DNA from: Fomitopsis serialis
Taxonomy: Eukaryota; Basidiomycota; Agaricomycetes; Polyporales; Fomitopsidaceae
Direction: 5' to 3'
Assembly (NCBI RefSeq): GCF_022376445.1
Contig: NW_025955041.1
Span: 62,001 to 126,000 of the forward strand
DNA length: 64,000 bases
The notes under the pieces are model-generated. The model saw only the letters and a program-made list of their open reading frames with translations. It made no database searches and had not been told where the DNA came from. This document shows, in pieces, positions 25,561 through 38,462 of the stretch. Numbering within the stretch: the stretch's first letter is position 1; each line of letters begins with the position of its first letter. A program made the position numbers and the translations under genes.

Positions 25561-28500
25561 TCAGTGCCTCGCACTCCGGCGCAACTGTTTGCCTGTGTCC
25601 GCCTCCTGCGAAGTACCCAGGATGATCGCTGCCATCTCATCGTCCGTCACGACGCGGTTCTTTCCAAGCTGCCTGAGTATCGTCATGGTGAGCTTGACTC
25701 CCATTTAGCTGCAAGAAACATAACTTACCGCTTTTTTTCTTCATCGTGTCGACTTCACCTTCCTGAGGCACGTATGCGGCACCCTGTCCGCCATGAGCCA
25801 CTGCAGCATTTCGAGCCTTCTTGTCCGGGATAACGGTTGTCGAATCCCGAGGCTTGTCCTGCAGCCTCAGCTCGTCAGGCTTTCTTGCAGGCTGGCAAGT
25901 TTGACATCGGTGTCGCTAACTTTCCTCGCCTTTGCCCTGCCAGCTTTGACATCATCTTCGAAAACGGGCGACGGTGCTTTTGCGAGAGGGGCGTGCTTCG
26001 GCAACGGTCTGCCGCTCTTCTTGGGCGGTTCGGATTCAACCTCAGACTCGGTGTCCTGGGGTAGGAGCGATTCCATTCGTCTTCCTGGCTTGTTTCCTCG
26101 TCGACTTCCATGGGTGTCTCGGCCTTGATAGTGGTTTGGAGGCTGGCCGTCCGTTCGTGCCCTTTCCCTTGCGAGCCAGCGGCGAGGAGCACCGACTCAA
26201 GGAAGCATCTGACGAGCCGTCGAACTGGTCACTCTGGAACGGCTAAGTCATACTTTCAAGACGGGTTATCGAGCTACTTACCATCTGAGCCTCCACCTCA
26301 TCTTCCGTCACGTCGGAAAGGTCTTCGTCGGAGTCACTAGCTGAGTGCCCGTTCTCCTGTCTGGCTTGGTTCATCATATCAATCTTTGCATCAAGTTTCT
26401 TCTCATGTTGCTCGATCTATCGTACTTGCGCAGTCAACATCAATATAAATTTCAGTCCATGCAACATACCTCCATCATCAAACGACGCTTGAACATCTTC
26501 TCCATGCTTTGCATCCGGGCCTCCATCTCCTCCATGACCTCCTCACGGACCTCGGCTTCCACGACCGCAGAGCGCAGTTCGGCATCGAACAGCTGTGTAC
26601 GCAGCCGTTCGATCTCGTCGAAGAGCGCGTCAATGAGTGGGTTAATGGGCTCGTCCTCACCGTCTCCGTCACCGTCGCCGGGCTCCTCGTCCTCTACATC
26701 CTGCTGTTAGCGCGCCTGTTCCTCTCAATTCGAGATGATCACTTGCCTTCGAATACCTCCAGATGTGCTTCACTGACCTTCTTGCCGCGTCCGCCAGTCG
26801 AGAGGGTGACCGACCTTTTATGAGGTACGACCTCACTGGCACGGGCCTTCCCTGCAGGGAGGACACGCGCGATGGCCATGCCAGGAACGGTGGACACCTC
26901 CCGTGCAAGAGCAGCGAACCGCATTACGTGCGAGTTCTCGTCGAAGCCGGTATCGTAAGGGTTGACGTTGACGATCATGACCTGATACATCAGGATATTC
27001 AGAACTGCGATAATGTGAGGGATATAAAGTGATAGCCTACCGCCCTGCCCTCGCCGACGAAGTAGTCCATCAAGATTTCGGTCAATTTGCTGTGGCGGAA
27101 GGGCACGACAGCCAGACCGCGCTTGACGTCCCGCGTGTCGACTCGGGCACCATTGGACGCAGCAAGGCTGCGTGCGAGCGTTCGTTGATTGGCACGCAGG
27201 GTCTCCATGCACTGTCCGAGCACCATGAGTGACTTGTTGATGTTGCCGGCCTCGCGAAGACGCTCGCCCGATGTCTGTGTATGCTTCGTCCGTTCGGAAC
27301 CGGCTAGATCGACCAGCGTGAGGCGCGAGGTCTGGATGGACGACAAGTCCTATGGTGGACGAAAGCTGATATCAGTCTCTCATTCTACAAGCAGCGGCTA
27401 GGCTTCACATTCTTCTCTCCACGGTGCACGCGGAGGATCTTGATGGTGACTAGAGCATGACTCCGGCTGCTCTGGCTGTTTGCAAGAGTTCCGAAGACCC
27501 GTCTATGCAATTGCCCGAGACGCAGAAGCTCTTTCGCTTGCGCGGCATTCTCGACCCTAAGTTGGCGCAGGCCGGCGACGTACTTGCCTGCACCACCGTT
27601 TGCAGCTTCGGACGAGGTCAGTCCGGTGTCGGATCGCGGACAAGGTTTTACAGCGAGGGCCTTGCGGGTGAGTAGGAGCGGGTTGGCCTGAGATGACGGC
27701 AGCGGGAGATTGAGGAAGCTTGAGGTGGGGCGCGGAATGCTAGACTGGATTGTGTAGGCTGAGAGGAAGAGGCATCGGGAGCGTCGATGGCGGCAAAGAG
27801 ATCGTACACCTTTTCATTGTAAACCTCTGAGTACGAGAGCCAGATGGTGTACTCATGGTTCCGGTCGATGGTAAGCACGGTCGGATCTACACCATCGCTG
27901 GACGGGAGGTCATCCAAGATGTCAGCAAGCGCGGGCGCGCCCGAGGTACTAGGGAGATGCGGAGAGAACGACTCGGAAGGGCCGTCGGCGAGCTCGACAC
28001 CGTTCAGTCGTACTGGACGATACTGCCCGAACGTGAGCAGAACACAAGTAGGTCTTCTTGAGCACAACGCACCCTGGTATCACCATGTAGCCCCTCTATA
28101 CTATTGAAGATAACGTCGAGAGTGCGCGGGAGGATGCCTGCGCTGCCCGGCTGACTGCCACCCTGGATCGTGTATGTCTTACCCGAGTTTGTGACCCCAT
28201 ACGTGAAGAGCAGACCACTTCGTCCTTCCAACAAATCGCGTACCAGGGGAAGGGTGGTCTTGTGAAGAAGTCGACCTGCTGTGTTTCCGGAGGGAAAATA
28301 TGCGAGAAGGTATAGATGGACGAGGCGTGCGCAGAAGAAAGCCGTGAGGGCGCAGAAGAGGACAAGGGATCTGTCATCTGCACTGCAGTATCGGAGATGG
28401 GGTCAAGATATGGTTGGGACATCGGTTCAGCATCTCCGAGGTGAGGGCGGATGCGGAGGTAGGCCTGCGGGCATAAAGGTCAACAAGGCATAGGATGCGA

Positions 28501-28840
28501 TACTCAGGTACATGGTGTAGACGACCTTTATGGGTTCTCTATCTGTGTCTTCAGTCAAGTCTGCCGTGGTTGCGCTTCTGGACACATGAGGTTTCGGTGC
28601 ACTCGCGGTGATCTTCTTGCCCCGCATTCGGTCTGGTGGCTCAGGAGAGTTGTCTCGATTGAGAAGTGGTTTTCGCGCAATCGTCCTTTTCGGTGCTGAC
28701 AAGCCAGATGTTGACGGCTGCGCAGCAGCATTTGTCTTCGATGCTGCACGAGTGGTCCGCGTCGTCGCTGGGGCACTGCTTGCTGTAGCCTTGGAACGTG
28801 TAGATGCGCGCGTGGCAGTTGCCTTCGGTTTGCTTGCCAT
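25561..28840 (-). CDS. Kinesin-6 family motor (KIF20/KIF23/Klp9-like; frame breaks)
   Basis: The ATG at 28840 opens a basic Ser/Thr/Ala-rich leader, then EPIK joins to AYLRIRPHLG across a short intron. The motor core follows: P-loop GVTNSGKT with LLFTYG before it, a long insert, SYSEVYNEKVYDLFAAID, switch I NSQSSRSHALVTI, switch II LTLVDLAGSERTKHTQTSGE, then GNINKSLMVLGQCMETLR and PFRHSKLTEILMDYF. GVTNSGKT rather than GQTSSGKT, and DLAGSERTKxTQTxGERL, point to kinesin-6. After VNVNPYDTGFDENSHVMRFA comes a coiled coil (about 26470-26690) and an end QLGKNRVVTDDEM with stop at 25561-25563. Kinesin-6 motors act at the spindle midzone and in cytokinesis. One base is missing at 28259-28261 (VDFFT then KTTLPLV), and another probably near 27743. 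Confidence 0.9.
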
Positions 28841-29362
28841 AGCTTCGGAATGAAATGTGTTTTGTCAATACAAGCTATCCAAGTACGTGCGGACAGAACG
28901 CAATGTCGCGATGACTGCGATGAAGGGCAAGTTGAGGCGGGTGGCTGTAGCGACCAGTCAAGCTTTCAAGCGCAAGAGTTGAACCGACACGCGATTCGCA
29001 TGAGGGTCGCGTTCTGCACGTGACCGTTGCGCTCGGCGTTTCTGGAATGTGCAACTTCACTGGTTTGCAAGGAAAATTCTGGCGTCTCTATGTCCCTCTT
29101 GGATCAATATTGAGAACTGTATACTCCCATGAAAGAGATTTTTGTAATGCGTGGACGATGGTAAGAGGACTTTGAGTATTACTGCTAACCTGAGGTGCTG
29201 CCAGTTTGCGGAGTTGGGTGCACGTGATTGACGCGACGCGTTGAAGTTCCAGATGCAAGGCTATTGACCTTGTCTGTGTGCGTTCATCTTGGTTCTGTCT
29301 GTCTTCTTGAGGCTTGGTCCTCTGTCGCGCTCAACGACCACAGGTTAACTGCGCGTGCGATA
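28841..29362. promoter_or_regulatory. Shared head-to-head promoter of kinesin-6 and SPC105 with ACGCGT
   Basis: 522 bases lie between the two divergent start codons. CACGTG at 29221-29226 is followed 10 bases later by GACGCGACGCGT, whose ACGCGT is 29236-29241. Both genes act in mitosis, so one MCB-like element serving both is plausible. The layout is seen; the shared control is inference. Confidence 0.55.
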
Positions 29363-32300
29363 ATGGCGAGCAAGATATCTCCCAATCGCCGCCGCTCGAT
29401 CGCTGTCCTGAACCAGGGGCAATCGCAATCCTCTCGTCACCACAGCCGCAGGCGGGCTTATAGCATTGCACCAGGAGAGAAGCTCAGTCCAAATGCGAAG
29501 CGTAGGAGGTCTTTGGTGAGTAGTTCTTGTCCATGCTGGATCGTTGACTCTCATGGGGATGTAGGCTCCTCGGAAGAGTATCTTGAAAGCCTCCATGAAC
29601 CTTCCTGAAAGCGCAGAGGCGTCCGCACTTGCAGATGAAACTACTACACAATCCATGGATTTGACAGAGATTCATGCTCAACCCCGCAAGAGCCTTGCCA
29701 GGCGCGTCAGCTTCGCGAGCCACGCGCACATTCGGTTGTTCGACGTGCGGGACAATACGAACGGCAGCCAGGACCCGTCTTCATCGCCACAAGGGCCATC
29801 CGATCACCGCAATGACGAGAACAGGCACCCTACCCCTGCACCGACGCGTCGGCGTAGTTCAATGCGTCGGCGTTCATCTACAGCATTCAGCGAGTTTGGT
29901 GAGCAGTCGATGGAGATGGACGAGGACGAGACCGCACCCCTCCCTGCCGATTTCCTCAGGCAAAACGAGTACCAACTTGGTGGGTCTGCAGTGGAGGACG
30001 ACGAGTTCACAGACGAGGATGACGACGACGACGATATGGAGATAACAGAGGCAATTCGCTTGAACGTCGAGCGCAAACGATCATTGTCTCTAGGAGGTCA
30101 GGCGCATAGCTCGTTGCCCGATAGACGCCGTTCGTCTGTTGCTCCCGTAACAGTGACACAAGGCCGGTCAGAAAACCAGCCTCCGCGCCAACTACCACCA
30201 CCACAGGAGGAGGAAGAAGGTACGCGACCTCAAGACCAAGATGAAGGCGACATGAGCATGTCTTCGGCCAATTCCCAGTCATTTGTGTCAGAGGGCTCCT
30301 CGGTAGATGAGTCAAAGCCGATGGAATTCACTGCCCCCGTCGGGAAGTCTCTACGCCCTCCTTCGCGACCGAGCGACAGGTGGCTCGCCCTACAAGCGGC
30401 CACCCATGCTGGTATCCCTCAGGATCAGTCTCTTTCGCAGGAGGAAGACGACGAGGGTAACTCCGGCGTGTACCGCGAAAGCGAGCCTATGGAACTGACA
30501 GACGCAGTGGATCGTCTGATGAGAGCGCGTGTATCGCTCGGGATGTCTCCTGGCTCTGGAAATGCAGATGCTACAGTGCCCGATATGGACATGGATGAGG
30601 ACAGCGTATCTGCGGTGCAAGAGAACTACCAAGAGGACAGCTTCACAAGCACCGAAGACAGTTTCGCAGGAGATCCAGTGGGTGATAGGACTGTAAACGT
30701 GACGACCCTCATACGATCGAGTCTCGGAACACAAAATTCCTACTGGACACCGCCAACACAGGCGGTCGCGCGGATGAGGACCGACCTGTGAGGTTGCCTC
30801 TAGGGGCGGCCCCGTCGCAGCCCCTTCAGCGCCAATAACTGCTGCTCCCCCTCCTGTGTCCGAGCATGCACTGGCACCAACACCTACGTCCGAGCCACCG
30901 GAACCAACAGCTGCGCTCCCGCACCAGCATCACAGCTCGGTTCTCTGTTTTCAGCGCGTCCGCCTCACGACCCTCCGTATTCGCACCCCCCAAGACGCCA
31001 GCCAACCACCGCGCTCTCCATCAAAGCTCCACCTTCCGCGACCATCCCTAAGCCATTCTCCTTCAGCCTTTCACGGACTCCCGCCGCCCGCCTGCACTTG
31101 CTTCTCCGGCCCCTAGAGGCAATGCAGCAGTACCGGGGCCGTCCTTTGCCTCCAACGCAAGTGCAAATCCACCGCGATCCCCCGCCGTAGCAAGACCCAC
31201 AGCGGCCTTCGCCCCGCCCTCGCGCGCAAGTCCCCCGTGAAGCGCCTGCGCCACCCGAGTCAGAAGCTGCACATCAGCCGAGTCCAGCGAAGCGGGCTGC
31301 TGTTGGCAAACTCGAACCATCCAAGATAGCACTATTCGAGAAGCTACAGCTCCGACCAGGCGACGGGAACAGACGAACAAGCATGGTGCGCAGGCCGTCA
31401 GGATACTTCGCACAGAGGAAGAGTCTCGGGCCGGCCTGTTACCACCTGCCAATGGTGCACCTGGAAGCGCAGGTGTCTGCCGGGAAGCCAAGGAAGCGGT
31501 GGGACTGGGCCTGGGACGCGCAAGGGCCAGTATGGGAGCTGCGCCTTCCGGGCAGGGCTAGGATTGCCTGGTAGGAAGCCCAGAAGTGCAGAAGGCGGAT
31601 CGCTCTACCCAGACGTCTCACGTATAGCTGAAGAGGACCCGCCAACGCCCTCTCGGGCGAGCAGTGCCCACCAGAGAGCCCAACAAGGTGCGAACGTGAG
31701 ACGTTACGGCAGGCTATCGCAGCGCCGAGCCCGACGCGGGGATCTCCCTCACCCGCCTCACCCCGGACTGGGTCGCCTGCGCCACTGGGACGGCCCTTGG
31801 GGCCATCGAGGTCCGCTTCGCCTGCGCTACCAACCAGTCCGGCTGTACAACCCCCCTCGCCTGTTGTTGCGCCACCGCGGCCTGCATCGCCCGCTCAACC
31901 ATCTCCCGTGGACGCCAGCTTTAGGGACACAGGTATCATGCTTTCACGGCCGTCTGGCGGGGGGACACCAGTGGAATCTGCTGTCACAGAGCAATGGCGA
32001 GCAGGCGTGGAGGGTGCTGAAACCAGTTACGACGACGAAGGGGTGAGCCAGAGTCTGCTATATGCACTGGGTGTGCAATGCTGATGTCCTATGCCCTCAG
32101 CCACCTATCAGCATTGAGCAGTTCTTCGACATGACCGGTATTCATTTCATGGACGAGCTCACAATGCCCAAACCACGACAGTCGGTCGTGGCACCGCCGC
32201 ACCTTCGCACTCGCGGGCGCCGTCGCTCATCCGCTGAGTTCAGCGAAGCTGAAGAGATCCTATTCCGCTCGCCGAATTCGCCGTAGCGATGGCGCGGAAC

Positions 32301-33921
32301 TGCCGAGATTGGAGTGTTCAGTGCTGTTGGTAACGATCTCAGTGCTTGGATAGAGGAGAGCAAGAAAATTTGCATTGAGGCCGAGCGAGAGACGGAGAAA
32401 GTCACGCCTGAGTTGTTCAGGGACTTCGTCGCTGCTGATGAGTCGGAGCAAGGCCTGTTGATTGTACGTCCTGTGAACTCTTATACATAGTTACTCACCC
32501 CATCCACTGCTATTGCACGTATAGCACCAACTCAAGCTCATCAAGGCCTATAATTATTGCACAGCGAATCACAGTGGTATGACTGGAAGATGGACTGGAC
32601 GCAGCGTCTGCATGCCAGAGCCCGGCAGGAGTTTGCTAACCTTGAATCGGTATGTTACTCCGCGCCGACATGGTCATGTTTTCCAAATTGTACTCTACTA
32701 GGACGCACAAGCTTTGGCGAAGATTATCAAGCAGTCGCAGGCAACCCTACCTGACTTCGGGACGAGTATGCTCAAGTCATGGCCGAGCTGGAAAAGGAGC
32801 AGGCTGACATCGCAGAGATTGAAAACTCCGATCAGGACTACCTGAGCGAGCTGAAGGCCACTATAGCGGAGCAGAGGTCCGTCTTAGAATCCTCATCCGT
32901 AGGTTGGCGATGTGACGTCGTACTGACCCTCACTATGTTATGTAGTTCCGAGCTTGAGGTTTTCCGCACGGACGTCTCAGAAGGAAGAGCAAAGCTGGAC
33001 AGGCTCCACGAGAGACTTGCTGAGATTGAGTCGGAGAAGCAACAGGCAACCACTGCAATCGCTAGGGCACAATACAATGTCCACATCCAGAAGGAAAGCA
33101 CGACGTCAGCAGTGTTCAGACTGAAGGGTGAGCTTGATATTGGAGGTTTCGAATTGATCTAACCTGTTGTCGTAGACGAACTGGAAGCGCTGCAAGACCT
33201 CCATCTATGGCAGCTACGAAGATTATGCCCGATGTTATTGAACTAGTCTATGCCTCAAGATACCAAGTTTCAATCCCTTGCGTGAAATACCGACCTACTT
33301 AACAGGGGTCGCCGTCATCCGAGCAAAGAACTTTCAAGTGAGGGAACGGGATCCCTTTCCTCGATTTACCACTCTTGCTCTTCAAGCAGCACAACAAATG
33401 CTGACCGCGAGTGAAGGTCAGCTCAGTGTACGTCAGGTGAGCGTTATCAGTGGGTATGCAAGTCTGCTTGTCTGAGAAGGGTGCAGATCGTTGAGCGACT
33501 GGGCGACCTCTGGAGCGCGTGCTCGCAACTTCGGTCACAGTTCGCCTTCTTGGCTATCAAATATCCGCTCTCTGTCCAAATTGCCCCTTCTGCGGAGGCC
33601 AGTCTTCCCGATCTTCTTACCAAAGTGACAATCTTGTTCCCCGGAGCCCATGGGAAGGCGACGGTTTCGTTCATCTTCGGCCGTGACACATACTCAGCTT
33701 GGCCACTTCAATCAAATCGCTGAAAGCGGACGTCGAAGTTCACTACGGACATATCGAGTGCGTTGGTTCTGCGTGTCTGAATTACCGCCACCGATTCACG
33801 GATTTGCAGGCGTCAAACAATCTTGGATGCAGTTCTTGCCCGTCTCGCTCAAGCTAAACCCACCGAGAATCACGCGTGCCTGCTGGACGCATGCATCGAA
33901 GCTATGGAACAGTATGAATAA
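29363..33921 (+). CDS. SPC105: Kinetochore scaffold SPC105/KNL1 (Spc7 family; many frame breaks)
   Basis: The ATG at 29363 gives MASKISPNRRRSIAVL. The second exon contains PRKSILK and RRVSFASHAHIRLF, whose RVSF is the PP1-docking motif of KNL1. MELT-like phospho-motifs follow (MDLTEI, MEMDEDETAP, MEFTAPVG, MELTDAV), the docking sites for Bub3/Bub1 when phosphorylated by Mps1. The C-terminal half carries the Spc7 domain: PISIEQFFDMTGIHFMDEL, a coiled coil with ELEKEQADIAEIENSDQDYL, and a RWD-like end up to the stop at 33919-33921. The protein links microtubule-binding Ndc80/Mis12 complexes to the checkpoint. From about 30780 on, the frame shifts repeatedly. In conserved parts alone I count breaks near 32260, 32294, 32317, 32568, 32763, 33212, 33300 and 33716, each cured by one added base. 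Identity is certain; integrity is not. Confidence 0.92.
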
Positions 33922-34149
33922 TCGTATACCTCTTTCTTGGCTTTTAAGTTATGATATGTACATCTCTCTCGATATATGCCCGTAATGTCATGAGGATATG
34001 TATGGCTCCAGGTTCCGTGAGCGTAGAAAGATCATGGCGGGAAGATGTGGCAAATTGTCCGCATCGCTACAAATACAGATATGGGAATACAACGAACGTG
34101 TGAGCAAAACACTAACCTGTCGTCAGGCGGCAGCAACGTCAACTCATGT

Positions 34150-36322
34150 CTAGCTAGCAAGTTGAAGAAGGCCACTCACGAAGGTGTGAAGTGTTCCCAA
34201 GATTTCAAGCGCTTGCATAAGCAAGCTGCTGGTGGCTCTGGTCCAACCCGGCCAATAACACGGCAAGTGTATCCGATTCGAGCGAATGAGCTCGAGTTCC
34301 CCCTCAGCGACGTCCCGGACTGAGCTCCACGCCTCCGTCGCGTGCCGGCACAAGTCACGGCAGTCATCTTCTGCTGCTGCACGCTGAGCGCAGCGAAGTG
34401 AGATACTTGCACGCGCTCCTGCATCTGCTGGAGGGCCTCCTGGATGGCCTGCTCCCGGACGGCCTGGGCCTGATGGATCTGGCTTTCGAGCGACGTGATG
34501 TACTCCATGCGCTCAGCATCGACGTACAAATTTCCGTGCACTCGCGCCTCCAGCTCTGATACTTGCTTGGCGAGCTCCTCCGTATCACGGAGGCGCGCCG
34601 CCTTCGTAGTCTGCAGCTGGCTCTCGAGCGACTCGATCTCGGCGAGCCTGTCGCGCGCCTTCGTCTCGACAGAAGCGAGCTGCAGACGGAGGAGGGTAAC
34701 ACCCGCGTTGTCTTCTGCGGAAGCCTCCCCAGACACGTCGAATAGATCGGTTTTGATGTGAATTGCGGGCGAGGGCGTGACATCGGGCAGTAGAACCTGC
34801 GAGATCGACCCATAGCCACCTGGCGATGGCATCGCACTCAAGGTCGGACTCTCTGGTGCTCATGAGTGGACGAACTGAGACTGGGGAGACAGCGCCAGAT
34901 CGGAACGGCGCGGGGATCTCGGACAGCATATGGTCACCTCCTCTCCTGTAATGTTTTGTTTGTTTGCGAGCTGCTCCCATGACAAGATTGATCCGCGGTC
35001 ATTGCCCAGCTGCCGACGGAGCGGGCGCAGGAAGGGCGAGCTGTTAGTGGACGAGGGCTGTTCCGGGGACAGATACGATAGTTGTTACGAGCGGGGAGGA
35101 ATTTGGGCGAGGCGGGTCATGGCATTGCGCCGCTCGCGGTCCGTCATCATACGGAAGCGAGGTAGGGCGGGTGTGGGCGCTGTGGGAGACGCGACGCCGG
35201 AGAGGAGAAACTCGACATCATGAGCGTCGACGCTGTCGACGCTGTTACCCTCTACGAAGGCATTACCGGTAGGGGTAGTAGACTGCTGGCGCACGGGTGA
35301 GGGCTACTAGGAGGCATCTTACGAGCAGAGACCTGCGTGAGGGGGGAATCCTGGTATTGCGCGACAACGCCGCGGAGTGGGCTCGGGCTCGGCTATCGCG
35401 TTGCACAGATGATGACGACGTCTTCTTCACAGCGCTGCGGAAGAGGCCGGTCTTGGGCGTTTGAGGAGTCACCGAGGAGGTAGATGAGGAGGCCGATGAC
35501 GATGGACGAGAGATGTTGCGGGCAGCGGACGCATTGGTTGATGTCTTTGCAGACTTCGACGGCCGCGCAGAAGAACCATGGCGAGGGTAGAGGAGGGGCT
35601 GCAGACCGCTTAGCAGACGCTCCCTTCTTCTCTGGTGTACGAGGTGCCACGTTGATAGCGTCCTTAAGGTCAACTTTGAGAGCGTCGGGATGGGGGTTCG
35701 GGCTGACCGAGCGAGACAGCTTGCCCGTCGAGGACGGTGGTTCGAGAGTGGCACTGCGCTTATGGGCCACTTTGGTCTTCTCGACAGGAGAGCGGTCGAT
35801 CGCCTTGCCACCGAGACGGGTAGGGGAGGGCGGCTTGATTGCCTCCTCCATAATCATGGAACGCGGTCGCGGTCGATACTTCGGCAGAGCGGACACACCG
35901 GGCACACCATTGGATGTCCGGGGACGAAGGGTAGACGACCGCGGAAGAGCGGTCTTCGGTGTCTGAGGAGACGAGGAGCGATCCTCTGAATCCGTGGCCG
36001 TGGGCTTCTTCACGGCCGACATCCGTCGCGTATGGCGACCGAGTGTCTTGGACTTGGTGTCGGGAGATGGCTCATCCTTCTTGAGCATCGCTTTGTCGAG
36101 GGAGGGGCGGGCAGCAGGGGCCTGCGGGACTGCGATAGTGCTCGAGCGGCGAGTGGACTTCTTACTGCCCTTCTCCTTCTCTACGCCTTCCTTTCCCTCC
36201 TTGTGCATCACGTCTGCCAGTGCCTTTCCCATCGACGCGAGGTTGAGCGACTGTCGGAGGGAGCTCCTGGTAACGGGTTTGTTTGGCAACGCGCCACTTG
36301 GGGCAGTTGGTTGGGCGGGCAT
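34150..36322 (-). CDS. Unknown Ser/Pro-rich basic protein with C-terminal coiled coil
   Basis: The ATG at 36322 opens MPAQPTAPSGALPNKP, then about 240 residues rich in Ser, Pro, Arg and Lys with many TPKT/SPxR sites typical of CDK or MAP-kinase substrates. Later come NISRPSSSASSSTSSV, TRIPPSRRSL, an exon containing DAHDVEFLLSGVASP and FRMMTDRERRNAMTRL, and NDRGSILSWEQLANKQNITG. The end is a coiled coil from TLLRLQLASVETKARDRLAE through EYITSLESQIHQAQ and AWSSVRDVAEGELELI. Frame changes near 35578 and near 34850 show that bases are missing or added. I do not recognise the family. The composition recalls microtubule- or septum-associated proteins, but that is only a guess. It converges with SPC105. 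The 3' limit is uncertain within about 150 bases. Confidence 0.6.
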
Positions 36323-36627
36323 GGAAGGATATAAGTAGGTCCCGAGTGGTAGGTAGTGTGTGGGACGTGTATGCAGTGTTTCAGGCCTCTTGAGGGCGAT
36401 GTTGGGGGGTCGCGGGCGGGGCGGACCTCGCGGGTCGTTGAAGAGTCGTTGCGACGAGCGTGTGCTGGTGATGGGACTGATGGCTCGCTTGTGGCTGCGC
36501 GTGGTTCAACTTGCTACAAACAGCGCGTCAACAGTATCGCGTCACGCGGTCGCTCTGTGGGTCCACGTTCGCGTTCTCTCGATGCTCGTTCAACTCCAAG
36601 TCTGTGAATCGTCGTATAGAAGTACTG
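36323..36627. other. Intergenic
   Basis: 305 bases between the unknown coiled-coil gene's start and the ALG10 stop. It should hold the coiled-coil gene's promoter and the ALG10 3' UTR. Nothing specific is seen. Confidence 0.4.
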
Positions 36628-38462
36628 CTACCACATGAACCGACCTACACCAGCCCGCTCTTTGTGCAGGTACACGTACATTGTCGCAGCGTTGATCAGC
36701 CCATACCAGAACCCTTCTCCCAATATCGCCCACAACGGAACATCCACCACCTGAGCTCGGAGCAAGATATAGGGAATGAGGAAGTAGCGCGGTTCGAGCA
36801 ATGGTGTGGGTATGAGGGTAGGAAGAACGAAGACGGGGAGCAGAAGGTTCTGCAGTAAGGTTTGGTCTTGCCCTAAGAAGTGTAGACGATCAACCCGAGC
36901 GTGCTTCTGATACGACGGGACCTCTCACCGATGCGAATGAACCAGGCCCATGTGCAGGCAATATATCCTGGTATCAGCAAGTAGGGGATAACCGGGTGTA
37001 ACATGAAAACTCTACGCCAGACGTAAAAGGTATAGTGTCGATTGTCGGCCAGCAGGAAGGGGTGGTGGATGCTGGTTTGATGTAGTGAGCATTGAGTAGG
37101 AGATCAACGATGCAAACGACATACGTGAACTTGTACACTGTCACACCCATCAGTATTGTGACTGCAATCGTGGCTGCGGTGTTTCTAAAACACAGTTAGC
37201 CTCGCATTCACCACACCCTTGAGGTGCCGCAAACTCTACCTTACGGTACCGAACATCCGTTTCCACACCTCGCGCGCTAACGCATAAAGGCCGCCTTTCC
37301 CGCTGATCAGGGCTGGCCATCCCATTATGGTAGCAAACCCCACAAAGTAGTACAGCTGCGGGATGTGCAAGGCTGGAACATGGTTCGACTTATCACCTAT
37401 CACATAATGCATATCAACAGGATGGTCCGCAGCCGCTACGGTTTGCACGTACCAAGGACGATACCACCGTTCCATACTACGAAGGCACCGAAACCTGCAA
37501 GGACCAACGCGTAGGGCACGAAAGCGCCAAGAATGTCCAGGAGGACCCTAGGAAAGGTGATTACGGAGTGAACCAGATCAGCTATGAATATCAATACGTC
37601 ACTTCCTCTCCTCTATGTCCCTTAGCAACACTGCAGCATACCTGGAATGGCGTCAAGAGCAGGCGGATCGTGGAGTTTAGCAACTGGCCGAGCGCCCGCA
37701 GGCGTGCGTCGGAAGCGAAGGTACATGATTGACTGGACGCATACGCGTATAGCACCCAAACAATGTTGTTCTGGCGGAACGTGCAGCTGACGGCGCCTAG
37801 CTACGATCCTTGTCCTCCATCAGGAGGCCACGAAGCCACACACGGGAATACGGACATACCAGCGCAGCAAGCCAGTGCCTCCCCTGCGACGCCGCGACCA
37901 CGGTTGTGACCACGAAGAACAGACTCGGCGTCTCGGTGTAGTATAGGAAGCCGAAGAACCACGCGATGGGGAAGCTGGTGAGGACGACGCCCTCCGTGGT
38001 GGGCACAAAGACGGTGTACGGCGGCCTCACGCGCCTGTGATAGCAGAGAAGGCGTGTGAGTGCGAAAGGGAGCGCGGCGAGGGAGAGCGCGGGCGTGAGG
38101 CGGAGCATGGCGAGGTTGCATTTGAACATGAAGACTTGCTTCAACAGCAGGCTCAGCACGTAGCTATACGACCACGTCATGAATCACCGTAGGCAAGACT
38201 AGTCTCTCACTCACAGTCCTGGTGGTGTGGTGATCTTTGGGTCCCATGCCCAGTAGTCCCCTCTGCAGTACGCCTGCGCCTGCGGGACATGAAACGGCTC
38301 GTCCTGTGTGACACGTTGCCTACGTGAACACAGGACTGAGGTAACTGAGGGCATAACGCTCACCATGTAAGGCTCGGTCACCTCCTCATTGACTGCCTTC
38401 AGCGTAATGATGCATAATGCTACAAATGCGGCGTAGTAACTTGCCCCCGGGTCCGAGGACAT
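36628..38462 (-). CDS. ALG10: Dol-P-Glc:Glc2Man9GlcNAc2-PP-Dol alpha-1,2-glucosyltransferase (ALG10/DIE2)
   Basis: The N-terminus [13 protein letters not shown] with a first membrane helix leads to the ALG10 hallmark [18 protein letters not shown] and [12 protein letters not shown]. About ten further helices follow, including [61 protein letters not shown] and [16 protein letters not shown], ending GRFMW at the stop 36628-36630. The enzyme adds the last glucose to the lipid-linked oligosaccharide in the ER, which the oligosaccharyltransferase then recognises. I count at least seven short introns. I chose the ATG at 38462 because the residues after it look like other fungal ALG10 starts; an in-frame ATG lies upstream near 38507-38519. 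One base seems missing near 37726 (ASSQ then MYLRFRRTP). Confidence 0.92.
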
